From positions 1 to 28,869 of the forward strand of contig JAUZPT010000001.1 in NCBI GenBank assembly GCA_030705745.1: a DNA stretch of 28,869 nt. The letters run 5' to 3'. The stretch's first letter is position 1. Each line of letters starts with the position of its first letter. Under the pieces are notes generated by a model. That model worked only from the letters and a program-made list of their open reading frames with translations, made no database searches and had not been told where the DNA came from. Both the position numbers and the translations under genes were made by a program. Origin of the DNA: Bacillota bacterium (lineage in GTDB: Bacteria; Bacillota; Bacilli; Bacillales; Cytobacillaceae). Below, piece by piece: positions 8,171 to 16,357 of the stretch.

Positions 8171-9179
8171 TGATATCATCTCCTCCGCCACGTGCGACCA
8201 CAATTTCACCAGCTTCTTCTAAACGACGAATGCTTGAAACGATACGTGACTGCGCTTCCTCAACATCTCTTAATCTTACTGGGCCCATGAATTCCATTTC
8301 ATCTTTAAATGACTCGACCATACGCGCTGACATATTACGGAAAACCAGTTCTTTTACTTCCTCACTTGATACTTTAAGAGCAAGCATTAAATCTTCGTTT
8401 TCACATTCTCTGATCACTCGTTGAATTGCACGGTTATCAAGTGTCACGATATCCTCAAAAACAAACATTCTCTTTTTGATTTCTTCAGCCAATTCAGGAT
8501 CCTGAATTTCAAGAGCATCAAGGATCGTTCTTTCCGTAGCACGGTCAACACCGTTCAAGACATCAACAACCGCTTCAATTCCGCCTGTTTGCGTATAATC
8601 TTGAGTCACTGTCGAAGAAAGCTTTCTTTCCAGTATTTGTTCTACTTCATTGATAATTTCAGGTGAAGTACTGTCCATCATCGCAATTCTGCGCGCAACA
8701 TCCGCCTGCATTTCATGTGGGAGCTCTGAAAGAATCTGGCCAGCCTGTGTTGAATCCAGGTACGAAAGTATTAAAGCGATAGTCTGCGGGTGTTCGTTTT
8801 GAATAAAATTTAAAATCTGGGCAGGATCCGCCTTCCGAGCAAAATCGAATGGGCGAACCTGTAGGGAGGATGTCAGTCGATTGATGATCACAGAGGCCTG
8901 ATCAGCACCCAAAGCTTTTTCAAGAACGGTCTTAGCATAACCGATCCCGCCTTGAGAGATATAATCCTGCGCAAGAGCAATATTGTGAAATTCTTCAAGA
9001 ATTTCTTCCTTTGATTGCGACTCCACTTTTTTTACACCCGAGATTTCAAGTGTTAACTTTTCGATTTCATCTTCGTTTAAGTGTTTGTAGACCGATGCAG
9101 AGACATCAGGCCCCATCGAAATCAGAAGGATGGCTGCTTTTTGTTTTCCTGTTAATTCTTTTGAATCTTTCTTAGCCAT
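8163..9179 (-). CDS. fliG: Flagellar motor switch protein FliG
   Basis: FliG is the rotor protein that receives torque from the stators. The 338-residue protein has all three domains: an N-terminal domain that binds FliF (GKQKAAILLISMGPDVSA), a middle domain with the EHPQ motif at 129-132, and a C-terminal domain with MFVFEDIVTLDNRAIQRVIR and the charged helix that contacts MotA. It ends in GGGDDIIV, an acidic tail encoded by the bases that also hold the Shine-Dalgarno sequence and start of fliH. ATG at 9179 has GGAGGAT seven bases upstream. It lies 17 bases after fliF. Confidence 0.98.
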   Translation of the reverse strand: MAKKDSKELTGKQKAAILLISMGPDVSASVYKHLNEDEIEKLTLEISGVKKVESQSKEEILEEFHNIALAQDYISQGGIGYAKTVLEKALGADQASVIINRLTSSLQVRPFDFARKADPAQILNFIQNEHPQTIALILSYLDSTQAGQILSELPHEMQADVARRIAMMDSTSPEIINEVEQILERKLSSTVTQDYTQTGGIEAVVDVLNGVDRATERTILDALEIQDPELAEEIKKRMFVFEDIVTLDNRAIQRVIRECENEDLMLALKVSSEEVKELVFRNMSARMVESFKDEMEFMGPVRLRDVEEAQSRIVSSIRRLEEAGEIVVARGGGDDIIV

Positions 9180-9196
9180 CTTTCATCCTCCATTCA

Positions 9197-10789
9197 TTAA
9201 TCTTCCGCAATCCATGTACGCAATAGTTTTGCGAAATCTTCAGGCTTCTCTTTTGCCATTTTTTCAAGTTGTTTTTTCCGGACACTGTTTTCTGTTTCCT
9301 GTTCACTATTCACATCAGGAACATAAACCGGTTCTATATTTGGAAGCTGCAAATCTTCTTCCATCTGGCGTTTGTTGCGTGATCTCAGGAATAAAACCAA
9401 AAGAAGTGCAATCACGGCAAGCAGCGCTCCACCTATAGCATAAATCCACCATGGAATGGATGACTGAGTTTGCTGGTTAAAATTAATCTTTCCGTGGAAA
9501 GGTTGGACCGACACAATAATTTTATTTTGAATGGCAGCATCCGATAAATCAGTGCCTTCTTGTTTGTCGATTGTTGTACGAACGATTGTACCTAGCATTT
9601 TTGTAATGTCATTGACACTAGATTGTGGCAATGAAGTAGGATCGCTTGGCTTAGGCGGCTCAACCATGACTTGTATACCCAAATCTCTAACTTTATAAGG
9701 GCTTTCAGAAATTTGTCGTTTAATGTGATTAACATCATAATTCATTTGGTCCTGAATTTTTTCGTAATCACCATTTGATCCAGCTCCCTGTGCATATGTC
9801 GATCCAAGTGAATCAGCTGGCGTCTGTGCTTGAGGGGTCCCTCCAGCACTAGCCCCTTTGCCAGTGAATGTTTCTGAAATTTTTTGCGCACTGATGGCGA
9901 TGCCCTTCATATTCGCTTTATCGACCGGTTCGACAAGATTTTCCTCTCTCTTTTCCTGAGTAAAATCGACGTCGGCAGATACAGAAACGACAACTTTGTC
10001 TTGCCCCATTAACGTGCCAAGCATGCTTTGAACCTGGCGTTGCAAATCGCGTTCGATTTGTTTTTTAATGTCGTTTTGTGCAGTGAAAGAATTTCCATCT
10101 GAAGAATTTTTATCTTTATTTAAGTCAAAGTACTCAAAATATTGGTTCATGATGACGATATTATCTGTAGGTAGATTGGGAACGCTTTTTGAAACGAGCT
10201 GGTAAAGTGCTTTTATTTGATCGTCCCTGAATTGATAACCAGGCTGTGTGTTCAATACTATAGAGGCTGATGCAGCCTGATTATCATCTGTAACAAAGAT
10301 GCCCTTATCAGGCATTGTAATCATTACCTTCGCATCCTGGACACCATCGATTCCTTTAATTAAGTTAGCGAGTTCAGTTTGCATGGCATCGAGCTTGATG
10401 ACACTAAACTCTTTATCCGTCGTTCCGAGACCTGCATTCTGACTGAAGAACGAGTAATCGATTTTCCCTGATTTCGGAAGTCCCTCAGATGCAAGCTGCA
10501 CTTTTAACGTGTCTGCTGATTCCTGAGGTACCATAATCGTCGTTCCCCCATCAGCGATCTGTGAGGTTACGCCTTTTGCGTCAAGGCTTTGCTTGATCGT
10601 GCCAGTTTCAGCAGGAGAAAGATTGCTATATAAAGGGACAAGCGTTGTCCTCGTCGAGAAATAGGAAGCAATGGCGATCACGGCAACGATAAAGAGAACA
10701 GTACCGATATACATCGACTTTTGTTTTTTTGTACGGCTTGACCAAAAATTCTTTATTTTATCAATATAAATTTTTAAGGAATCGTTCAT
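9197..10789 (-). CDS. fliF: Flagellar M-ring protein FliF
   Basis: FliF forms the membrane-embedded MS ring, the base on which the basal body is built. The 530-residue product has a basic N-terminus, a transmembrane helix at about 27-45, two ring-building YscJ/FliF domains (first with LVPLYSNLSPAE and LPKSGKIDYS), a Ser/Gly/Gln-rich linker, and a second transmembrane helix at about 447-468. It ends in a cytoplasmic tail, KPEDFAKLLRTWIAED, that binds FliG. ATG at 10789 follows GGGGGAT; a TTG 11 codons upstream has no family support. A nine-base-pair hairpin ends directly at that ribosome-binding site. Confidence 0.97.
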   Translation of the reverse strand: MNDSLKIYIDKIKNFWSSRTKKQKSMYIGTVLFIVAVIAIASYFSTRTTLVPLYSNLSPAETGTIKQSLDAKGVTSQIADGGTTIMVPQESADTLKVQLASEGLPKSGKIDYSFFSQNAGLGTTDKEFSVIKLDAMQTELANLIKGIDGVQDAKVMITMPDKGIFVTDDNQAASASIVLNTQPGYQFRDDQIKALYQLVSKSVPNLPTDNIVIMNQYFEYFDLNKDKNSSDGNSFTAQNDIKKQIERDLQRQVQSMLGTLMGQDKVVVSVSADVDFTQEKREENLVEPVDKANMKGIAISAQKISETFTGKGASAGGTPQAQTPADSLGSTYAQGAGSNGDYEKIQDQMNYDVNHIKRQISESPYKVRDLGIQVMVEPPKPSDPTSLPQSSVNDITKMLGTIVRTTIDKQEGTDLSDAAIQNKIIVSVQPFHGKINFNQQTQSSIPWWIYAIGGALLAVIALLLVLFLRSRNKRQMEEDLQLPNIEPVYVPDVNSEQETENSVRKKQLEKMAKEKPEDFAKLLRTWIAED

Positions 10790-10799
10790 TTTTATCCCC

Positions 10800-10838
10800 C
10801 GGTTATTATGTCTAGTATTCAATGCAGGCTAATAACCG
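10800..10838 (-). other. Hairpin ending at the fliF ribosome-binding site
   Basis: A perfect nine-base inverted repeat (CGGTTATTA at 10800-10808, TAATAACCG at 10830-10838) surrounds a 21-base loop in the fliE-fliF gap. On the mRNA the second arm ends one base before the GGGGAT part of the fliF Shine-Dalgarno sequence. There is no U-tract, so termination is unlikely. Directly upstream is a smaller hairpin (GTGCT/AGCAC, 10845-10860). A role in translation control or mRNA processing inside the operon is possible but inferred. Confidence 0.55.
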
Positions 10839-10867
10839 CTTTCCGTGCTGGCTTTAGCACAAATCAA

Positions 10868-11179
10868 CTAAACTTGCATTCTCATTACTTCCTGGTATGC
10901 GTCTATAACCTTATTTCTGATTTCCATTGTCGCTTGCAAAGTGATATTGGCTTTTTGAGCAGATATCATCACCTGATGAAGATCCACATTTTCACCTCTG
11001 GCCAGCTGATTCGTCAAAATATCAGACTGGTTCTGGGTTTCGTTTACATTATTTATGGATTCTTTTAAAAATGCAGCAAAGCTCTTTTGTGCATCTGATC
11101 CGGATTTCATAGATGCTGTAGCAGCATTGGTACCACTTGCAAAAATATTGCTAACTGCTGGAAAATTCACATTCGTCAT
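10868..11179 (-). CDS. fliE: Flagellar hook-basal body protein FliE
   Basis: FliE is the first rod protein, joining the MS ring to the FlgB rod subunits and needed to start export. The 103-residue protein has the family's conserved C-terminal half: FAAFLKESINNVNETQ (about 30-45), then DLHQVMISAQKANITLQA and the terminal RNKVIDAYQEVMRMQV, two amphipathic helices. ATG at 11179 has AAGGGG upstream. It follows flgC by 13 bases and is separated from fliF by 78 bases containing two hairpins. Confidence 0.97.
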   Translation of the reverse strand: MTNVNFPAVSNIFASGTNAATASMKSGSDAQKSFAAFLKESINNVNETQNQSDILTNQLARGENVDLHQVMISAQKANITLQATMEIRNKVIDAYQEVMRMQV

Positions 11180-11192
11180 TTATATTTCCCCT

Positions 11193-11651
11193 TTATTTTC
11201 CTAATTCAAGTGCTTTCATCATCATACTTTTTGAGGCATTAAAAACGGTTACGTTTGCTTCATAGGATCTGGTCGCACTCATTAAATCTACCATCTCTCT
11301 TAGAGGGTCCACATTTGGAAGCTGCACGTAACCGTCCGCATTCGCATCAGGATTTTCTGGGTCGTATTGCATTTTAAAAGGTGTCTTCGTATCTTCCTCA
11401 ATTTTCGAGACTTGCACACCACCGTTTGCGGTAGCATCTTCGTTATTCATTGCATCATTCAGGAAGGAAGAAAAAGAGCCACCTTCCGGCTGAAATTCAA
11501 CTGTTTTTCGTCGGTATGGCTCCCATTTCCCATTTACCAACTTTCCTCTTGTAGAATCCACATTGGCCATATTAGATGAAATGACGTCCATTCGCAGACG
11601 TTGTGCTGTTAAGGCAGATGCCGTATTATTCAAGCTTTGAAATACAGACAT
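11193..11651 (-). CDS. flgC: Flagellar basal-body rod protein FlgC
   Basis: FlgC is a proximal rod subunit exported by the flagellar apparatus. The 152-residue protein starts with the rod signature (NNTASALTAQRLRMDVISSN followed by MANVDSTRG) and ends with the conserved LREMVDLMSATRSYEANVTV and a final MMMKALELGK helix. Its length is typical. ATG at 11651 has GAGGAGGG about eight bases upstream; that signal lies inside the last codons of flgB, whose stop is only two bases away, so the genes are translationally linked. Confidence 0.98.
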   Translation of the reverse strand: MSVFQSLNNTASALTAQRLRMDVISSNMANVDSTRGKLVNGKWEPYRRKTVEFQPEGGSFSSFLNDAMNNEDATANGGVQVSKIEEDTKTPFKMQYDPENPDANADGYVQLPNVDPLREMVDLMSATRSYEANVTVFNASKSMMMKALELGK

Positions 11652-11653
11652 TC

Positions 11654-12046
11654 TTACTTCCCTCCTCGAATGACGCTCTGTAATGTAGAAAACTGTCCAT
11701 TTACGCGCTCAATCATCGCATTATAATATATTTGATTCGTTGCTAAGTCAGACATTTCTTTGTCCATATCCACGCTGTTACCATTATTGTTGTATTGGAC
11801 ATTTTGCTGAGTAACGATTGCCGGGCTTTGTGAAGTCCCAGTAGAAAAGTCCAGATGCCGGCTGTCGGTTCGATTGGTTTTAAAGGTCATATCAAGCTCA
11901 TTTTGAAAAACATCTTTAAAGCTGACATCTTTCGCTTTGTAATTGGGTGTATCGACATTCGCAATGTTTTGGGATATTACTTTTTGTTTTAATGATGAAT
12001 AATCCAATGCTCGTTCAAGTGTAGAAATATTTGAGAATAGATTCAA
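11654..12046 (-). CDS. flgB: Flagellar basal-body rod protein FlgB
   Basis: FlgB is a proximal rod subunit and the first gene of the flagellar (fla/che) operon. The 130-residue product has the rod signature KQKVISQNIANVDTPNYKAK at about 20-39, and the C-terminal motif VDMDKEMSDLATNQIYYNAM ending in SVIRGGK. TTG at 12046 is taken as start: AAAGGGG lies eight bases upstream, and the resulting N-terminus lines up with MSLFS of B. subtilis FlgB as I recall it. A GTG three codons earlier overlaps the signal itself. It lies 385 bases after codY, behind a terminator. Confidence 0.96.
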   Translation of the reverse strand: MNLFSNISTLERALDYSSLKQKVISQNIANVDTPNYKAKDVSFKDVFQNELDMTFKTNRTDSRHLDFSTGTSQSPAIVTQQNVQYNNNGNSVDMDKEMSDLATNQIYYNAMIERVNGQFSTLQSVIRGGK

Positions 12047-12133
12047 TGGATACACCCCTTTACATAAATGTAGAATTTTGATGATTTATGCAGAATACGG
12101 ACAGATTATTACAATCTCAGTCTTTATTGTAAT

Positions 12134-12160
12134 GAATCTGCAATAATATGTCTATGTTTA
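12134..12160 (-). promoter_or_regulatory. Candidate sigma-D promoter upstream of flgB
   Basis: On the minus strand TAAA (12157-12160) is followed after exactly 15 bases by GCAGATTC (12134-12141). The sigma-D consensus is TAAA, 15 bases, GCCGATAT; the -35 part is perfect and the -10 part matches five of eight, including the GC and GAT core. Transcription would begin about 80 bases before the flgB start. The location fits the sigma-D promoter of the B. subtilis fla/che operon, but the weak -10 makes this tentative. Confidence 0.35.
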
Positions 12161-12171
12161 ATAGCTCCATT

Positions 12172-12200
12172 TTTATCGAACCAATGACCTATTTTGTCGA
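12172..12200 (-). promoter_or_regulatory. Candidate sigma-A promoter upstream of flgB
   Basis: TCGACA (12195-12200, five of six matches to TTGACA) and GATAAA (12172-12177, four of six matches to TATAAT) are spaced by 17 bases on the minus strand. It lies just upstream of the sigma-D candidate. In a stretch this AT-rich such matches occur by chance, so confidence is low. Confidence 0.3.
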
Positions 12201-12397
12201 ATTTAAAGAAATTTTTTCTTTTTTTAGTTATATTTTTACGTTTTTCTACTTTCATCGCAAAAATTGAAGTGAAAGTCGATGTTTGTCGTTTGTTTGTTCT
12301 TACACATCTTAATACATTTTTTTGAAATTCAATCGTGTCGTTGGACCTAATTTGTAAAAATACCAATTGTTGGTCTTGTTTTAAATTGTTTTCATGC

Positions 12398-12429
12398 AAA
12401 AAAAACCCCTTCGCACGAAGGGGTTTTTT
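12398..12429 (-). terminator. Intrinsic terminator after codY
   Basis: CCCCTTC (12406-12412) and GAAGGGG (12417-12423) form a perfect stem with a four-base loop. It is flanked by eight A on the left (a U8 tract in the codY mRNA) and six T on the right, so the stem can extend by A-U pairs and may act in both directions. It begins three bases after the codY stop and separates codY from the flagellar operon. Confidence 0.92.
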
Positions 12430-12431
12430 GA

Positions 12432-13211
12432 TTAATTTGTTCTTAATTTATCAAGCTCGACCAAGAATTTATCGTTAAGGACTTTAATGTAAGTACCCTT
12501 CATACCTAATGAACGAGACTCAATAACTCCAGCGCTCTCAAGCTTTCTTAAAGCGTTAACGATCACCGAGCGGGTAATGCCGACACGGTCTGCAATTTTT
12601 GAAGCAACCAATAAACCTTCATGGCCATCAAGTTCTTCAAAAATGTGTTCGATTGCTTCAAGTTCACTGTATGACAATGAGCTGATCGCCATTTGAACTA
12701 CCGCCTTATTTCTTGCTTCACCTTCGATTTCTTCTGCTTTTTCACGAAGAATTTCCATACCTACAACAGTTGCTCCATATTCACCAAGAATCAGGTCATC
12801 ATCATGGAACATTCCGTTCGTGCGTGCAAGGATTAACGTACCCAGTCTTTCACCACCACCGATAATCGGAACGTTCGTTGTCAGGCCGTCTTTAAAAAGC
12901 TCCTTGTTTTCTACAGGGAAAGCAGTGTATTGGCTTTCCACATCAAGGTTTGATGATGTTTCCTGAATTCCAAACAACCCTTTTGTATATTCTTCAGGAA
13001 ATTGGCGATCTTCAAGCATTTGCTTCATGCGCTCGTTTTCGATTTGCTGGTTGATGGCAAATCCCAATAGTTTGCCTCGGCGGCTAAGCACGAATACGTT
13101 GGCTTCAATTACCTCACTCAATGTTTCAGACATTTCTTTGAAATTTACCGGCTTGCCAGCCGCCTTTTGAAGTAATGCATTAATTTTCCTAGTTTTTGTT
13201 AACAAATCCAT
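12432..13211 (-). CDS. codY: Global transcriptional repressor CodY
   Basis: CodY senses GTP and branched-chain amino acids and represses nutrient-limitation genes in low-GC Gram-positives. The 259-residue protein has the usual length. The N-terminal GAF domain (about 1-155) contains the effector-pocket region with [20 protein letters not shown], and the C-terminal winged helix-turn-helix spans about 203-245 ([20 protein letters not shown], then the wing [11 protein letters not shown]). ATG at 13211 has AGGAGGA upstream. It lies 135 bases after hslU, as in the codVWXY operon of B. subtilis, and ends at a strong terminator. The 135-base leader is AT-rich; I see no convincing promoter in it. Confidence 0.98.
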   Translation of the reverse strand: MDLLTKTRKINALLQKAAGKPVNFKEMSETLSEVIEANVFVLSRRGKLLGFAINQQIENERMKQMLEDRQFPEEYTKGLFGIQETSSNLDVESQYTAFPVENKELFKDGLTTNVPIIGGGERLGTLILARTNGMFHDDDLILGEYGATVVGMEILREKAEEIEGEARNKAVVQMAISSLSYSELEAIEHIFEELDGHEGLLVASKIADRVGITRSVIVNALRKLESAGVIESRSLGMKGTYIKVLNDKFLVELDKLRTN

Positions 13212-13346
13212 GTGTTCTTCCTCCTAATAAATGTACCATTTCAATAGTTAATTGGTATTAATATAATTATGCCGAGCAGATATTGAATAATGAGATGAAA
13301 GATTTACTCAAGTATTCACAATTACGCAGCCGATAAAACAGCTATT

Positions 13347-14753
13347 TTAAAGGATAAATTGACTTAAATCCTTATTGCGTGATATTGCTCCGAGTTTTTC
13401 TTCCACATACTGTGGAGTGATGGATATTTTCTCCATATTAATATCGGGAGCTTCGAACGATAAGTCTTCAAGCAATTTTTCAAGGATGGTATGAAGACGC
13501 CTTGCACCGATATTATCTGTATTTTGATTAACTTCAAAAGCTACTTCGGCAATCCTACGAATAGCATCGTCTGAAAATTCAATTTGTATACCTTCAGTTT
13601 CCAATAATGCTTGATATTGTTTAATAAGAGCATTATCAGGTTCGATCAGAATTCGGAAGAAATCTTCCACAGTTAACTTCGTTAATTCAACCCGGATCGG
13701 AAATCGGCCCTGCAGCTCAGGAATCAAGTCAGACGGCTTTGCCATATGAAAAGCTCCTGCAGCAATAAACAGAATATAATCCGTTTTTACTGATCCATAT
13801 TTGGTAACGACGGTCGAGCCTTCTACCACGGGAAGTATATCCCTTTGCACGCCTTCACGCGATACATCAGCTGATGAACCTCCTGAATTCTTGCTAGCAA
13901 TTTTATCAATTTCATCGATAAAAATAATGCCTGTCTGTTCAGCCCTGTAGACCGCATCCTGCGTTACTTCATCCATATCGATTAGCTTTTGAGCTTCTTC
14001 GTTTGTCAAAACAGCCCTCGCCTCACGAACAGTCAATTTTCTTTTTTTACGTTTTTTAGGCATAAAACTGCTTAGAGCATCCTGCATGTTCATGCCCATT
14101 TGCTCCATGCCTGAACCTTGAAGCATATCAAACATGGATGGCTGCTGCTCCTCCACCTCGACTGAAACTAATTCGTCTTCAAGCTGCCCGAGCGCAAGCT
14201 TTTCCTTGATGACCTTTTGTTTTTCAGTAATTGAAAAATCCTCCGTTTGGCTTTGTTCCTGCTCTTGTTGAGCATTTCCACCGCCAAAGAGCATTTCCAA
14301 TGGATTTTTGTACCCAGTTGTTTTTTTATGTGAAGGGACAAGCAAATCGACGAGACGGCGATTTGCATTTTCTTCCGCTCTTTCCTTCACACTCATCATC
14401 TTTTCTTCTTTAACCAGCCTTACCGAGGTTTCAACTAAGTCCCTAACCATAGATTCGACATCACGGCCGACATATCCAACTTCAGTAAATTTCGTCGCTT
14501 CCACCTTAATAAATGGCGCACCGACAAGCTTTGCCATTCTTCTTGCAATTTCTGTTTTGCCAACCCCTGTCGGGCCGATCATTAAAATATTTTTAGGAAT
14601 GACTTCATCCCGGAGCTTATCGTCAAGAAGACCTCTCCGATAACGATTCCTAAGCGCAACAGCAACTGCCTTCTTTGCGTCCTTTTGGCCAATAATATAT
14701 TGGTCAAGCCTCTCAACGATTTGGCGGGGGGTTAAATTGGTCGTTTTTCCCAT
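13347..14753 (-). CDS. hslU: HslU / ClpY ATPase subunit of the HslVU protease
   Basis: HslU is the AAA+ unfoldase that feeds substrates to the HslV peptidase. The 468-residue protein shows Walker A GPTGVGKT at 60-67, the pore-loop motif GYVGRD at about 93-98, Walker B IIFIDEID at about 276-283, and the C-terminal GARRLHT sensor region. It ends in SQFIL, the C-terminal tail that docks into HslV and activates it. The HslU-specific intermediate domain (about 110-245) carries a Gln/Glu-rich and a Met-rich stretch. ATG at 14753 follows GGAAGGAG. It sits 20 bases after hslV. Also called clpY or codX. Confidence 0.98.
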   Translation of the reverse strand: MGKTTNLTPRQIVERLDQYIIGQKDAKKAVAVALRNRYRRGLLDDKLRDEVIPKNILMIGPTGVGKTEIARRMAKLVGAPFIKVEATKFTEVGYVGRDVESMVRDLVETSVRLVKEEKMMSVKERAEENANRRLVDLLVPSHKKTTGYKNPLEMLFGGGNAQQEQEQSQTEDFSITEKQKVIKEKLALGQLEDELVSVEVEEQQPSMFDMLQGSGMEQMGMNMQDALSSFMPKKRKKRKLTVREARAVLTNEEAQKLIDMDEVTQDAVYRAEQTGIIFIDEIDKIASKNSGGSSADVSREGVQRDILPVVEGSTVVTKYGSVKTDYILFIAAGAFHMAKPSDLIPELQGRFPIRVELTKLTVEDFFRILIEPDNALIKQYQALLETEGIQIEFSDDAIRRIAEVAFEVNQNTDNIGARRLHTILEKLLEDLSFEAPDINMEKISITPQYVEEKLGAISRNKDLSQFIL

Positions 14754-14773
14754 GGATTCATTCTCCTTCCCGA

Positions 14774-15316
14774 TTATAGCTCTTCCACGATAATATTATG
14801 ATTTGTATAAACGCAGATCTCGGCAGCTGTTTCCAATGAAGCCTTTGCAATCTCTTTGGCAGACAAATGTTCACCTGCATATTTTTTCAATGATCGTCCA
14901 GCAGATAACGCGTAATTTCCTCCTGAGCCAATCGCTAAAATCCCATCGTCAGGTTCAATGACTTCTCCGGTTCCAGAAATGAGAAGCATGAATTCTTCAT
15001 TCATAACGATTAACATGGCCTCGAGTTTTCTGAGAATTTTATCGCTCCTCCATTGTTTCGCCAGCTCAACAGCAGCCCTTTGGAGATTCCCATTATACTC
15101 TTCAAGTTTCCCTTCAAACATTTCAAATAAACTAAATGCATCTGCTACAGAACCTGCAAATCCAGCTAGCACTCTTCCATTAAATATCTTTCTTACTTTT
15201 CTTGCTGTGTGTTTCATCACTACAGCATTGCCGAATGTAACCTGACCATCACCAGACATCGCACATTTGCCTTTATGTTGAATGGCAAAAATGGTTGTTG
15301 CATGAAATTGGGACAT
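14774..15316 (-). CDS. hslV: HslV / ClpQ peptidase subunit with N-terminal Ser
   Basis: HslV is the proteasome-like peptidase of the HslVU complex. From ATG at 15316 (AAAGGAG upstream) the 180-residue product begins [17 protein letters not shown]. In E. coli the mature protein starts with the catalytic Thr of TTIVSV; here five residues precede that Thr pair, and Ser2 would be exposed after Met removal. B. subtilis CodW has the same arrangement and uses its N-terminal Ser, so Ser2 is the likely nucleophile. Other family segments visible are [17 protein letters not shown] and [18 protein letters not shown] longer 205-residue reading from 15391 would bury the active site and is rejected. Also named clpQ or codW. 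Confidence 0.96.
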   Translation of the reverse strand: MSQFHATTIFAIQHKGKCAMSGDGQVTFGNAVVMKHTARKVRKIFNGRVLAGFAGSVADAFSLFEMFEGKLEEYNGNLQRAAVELAKQWRSDKILRKLEAMLIVMNEEFMLLISGTGEVIEPDDGILAIGSGGNYALSAGRSLKKYAGEHLSAKEIAKASLETAAEICVYTNHNIIVEEL

Positions 15317-15396
15317 TTGTATTTCTCCTTTCAGGAGTTGCTTTTCGGATTTTGGAATTTCCAGCTTTTCACTTTGAAACTTCTTTTTCAATCTTC

Positions 15397-16296
15397 CTAT
15401 GCTCTTGGATGGTGTGACATATACGTTTTCCGCAGATGTTCATTTGTAACATGTGTATACACCTGTGTCGATGAAAGGAATTCATGGCCCAATAATTCCT
15501 GAACACTTCGCATATCAGCACCATTATTCAGGAGATGAGTCGCAAATGTATGTCTAAGCATATGCGGATGGATTTTTCCATCCAGAGAAGAATTTTCAAT
15601 CATCGAATTAAGGATCTTTCTAACCCCTCTGTCAGTAAGCGGACCCCCGCGATGATTCAAAAAAAGAGAATCATTTGTTTCTTGTTGTGATAAAAGCTTT
15701 TTCCGGCCATTGCTTATGTACTTTTCCAAAGCATCTTCAGCAAAACTTCCAAATGGGACATATCTCTGCTTATTTCCCTTTCCGTGTACCAGAACCGTTG
15801 ACATATAAAAATCGAGGTCCTTAAGACGGATACGACAGCACTCACTCACCCTTATACCAGTTGCATACAACAATTCCAACAGTGCTTTGTTCCGTTGTCC
15901 CAGCGGTGTATCCGTTTCACAGCTTTGGAAAAGCAACTGCAATTCATCTTCGTAAAAGAAGTCAGGCAGTCGTTTTTCAGCTTTCGGTATACTTACCGAG
16001 GCAAAAGGATTTTCCTCGGTAAGTTTTTCGCGAACTAAAAATTTAAAAAAACTTCTTAAAGCTGAAATTTTTCTCGCTACTGATTTTCTTGCCAGCTTTC
16101 GTTCGTACAATCTTGTTAAATACAGGCGAGCATCCAAATATTGGACATTCCTGCAATCTTCAATCACTTGTTCAGTCATGAACTTGATAAAATCATCAAT
16201 ATCATGATGGTAATGTTCAATAGTATATTGTGAATAGTTTTTCTCGATTTGTAAATATTCGATAAATAACTTTAATGAATTGTTCACATTTTCCAA
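15397..16296 (-). CDS. xerC: Tyrosine recombinase XerC / CodV
   Basis: XerC-type recombinase that resolves chromosome dimers at dif together with XerD. The 299-residue protein has an N-terminal SAM-like DNA-binding domain (about 5-90, with [13 protein letters not shown]) and the catalytic domain. All active-site positions are present: Arg149 (ATGIRVSE), Lys174, His245 and Arg248 ([10 protein letters not shown]), His271 (LLGH) and the nucleophile Tyr280 (STQVYTHV). TTG at 16296 is the start: GAGGTGA lies just upstream and the N-terminus then matches MENVKNF of B. subtilis CodV. It opens the codVWXY cluster and lies 61 bases after trmFO. Confidence 0.97.
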   Translation of the reverse strand: MENVNNSLKLFIEYLQIEKNYSQYTIEHYHHDIDDFIKFMTEQVIEDCRNVQYLDARLYLTRLYERKLARKSVARKISALRSFFKFLVREKLTEENPFASVSIPKAEKRLPDFFYEDELQLLFQSCETDTPLGQRNKALLELLYATGIRVSECCRIRLKDLDFYMSTVLVHGKGNKQRYVPFGSFAEDALEKYISNGRKKLLSQQETNDSLFLNHRGGPLTDRGVRKILNSMIENSSLDGKIHPHMLRHTFATHLLNNGADMRSVQELLGHEFLSSTQVYTHVTNEHLRKTYMSHHPRA

Positions 16297-16317
16297 TCTC
16301 TTCACCTCACAAGGACT

Positions 16318-16340
16318 TATAAATCGTAACACAATTTATA
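16318..16340. other. AT-rich inverted repeat upstream of xerC
   Basis: TATAAAT (16318-16324) and ATTTATA (16334-16340) form a perfect seven-base inverted repeat with a nine-base spacer in the 61-base trmFO-xerC gap, about 20 bases before the xerC start. A weak promoter-like pair on the minus strand (TTGCAA, 17 bases, TACGAT) overlaps it. It could be an operator for the xerC-hslVU-codY genes, but AT-rich repeats of this size also occur by chance. Confidence 0.3.
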
Positions 16341-16357
16341 TGCCCTTGCAAATGATT

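Larger units (their letters stand above)
12047..12431 (-). promoter_or_regulatory. codY-flgB intergenic region, expected fla/che promoter region
   Basis: This 385-base AT-rich gap holds the codY terminator at its right end (12398-12429) and must supply the promoter for the flagellar operon if transcription does not simply read through. In B. subtilis the operon is read from a sigma-A and a sigma-D promoter here, and CodY represses it; that is established for that species only. Weak candidates for both promoter types are listed separately. Other visible structure: a seven-base inverted repeat (12248-12254 with 12270-12276), and a 15-base stretch at 12316-12330 matching 11 of 15 positions of the CodY box, not significant in such AT-rich sequence. 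No credible gene is present. Confidence 0.6.

Noticed and set aside
12316..12330. CodY-box-like sequence upstream of flgB
   Set aside because: Eleven of 15 matches in very AT-rich DNA is near chance; mentioned only as context and not annotated as a site.
12124..12399. 91-codon open frame on the minus strand in the codY-flgB gap
   Set aside because: It starts with TTG inside the codY terminator, has no ribosome-binding site, is rich in Lys/Asn/Phe as expected for AT-rich non-coding DNA, and shows no recognisable family pattern.
13212..13346. Separate codY promoter in the 135-base hslU-codY gap
   Set aside because: A CATAAT-like -10 can be found but has no acceptable -35 at 16-18 bases.
14168..14368. 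66-codon minus-strand frame inside hslU
   Set aside because: Out-of-frame reading of the low-complexity HslU intermediate domain.
14774..15391. Longer HslV starting 25 codons upstream
   Set aside because: It would hide the N-terminal nucleophile; ATG at 15316 has a good ribosome-binding site and the family N-terminus.
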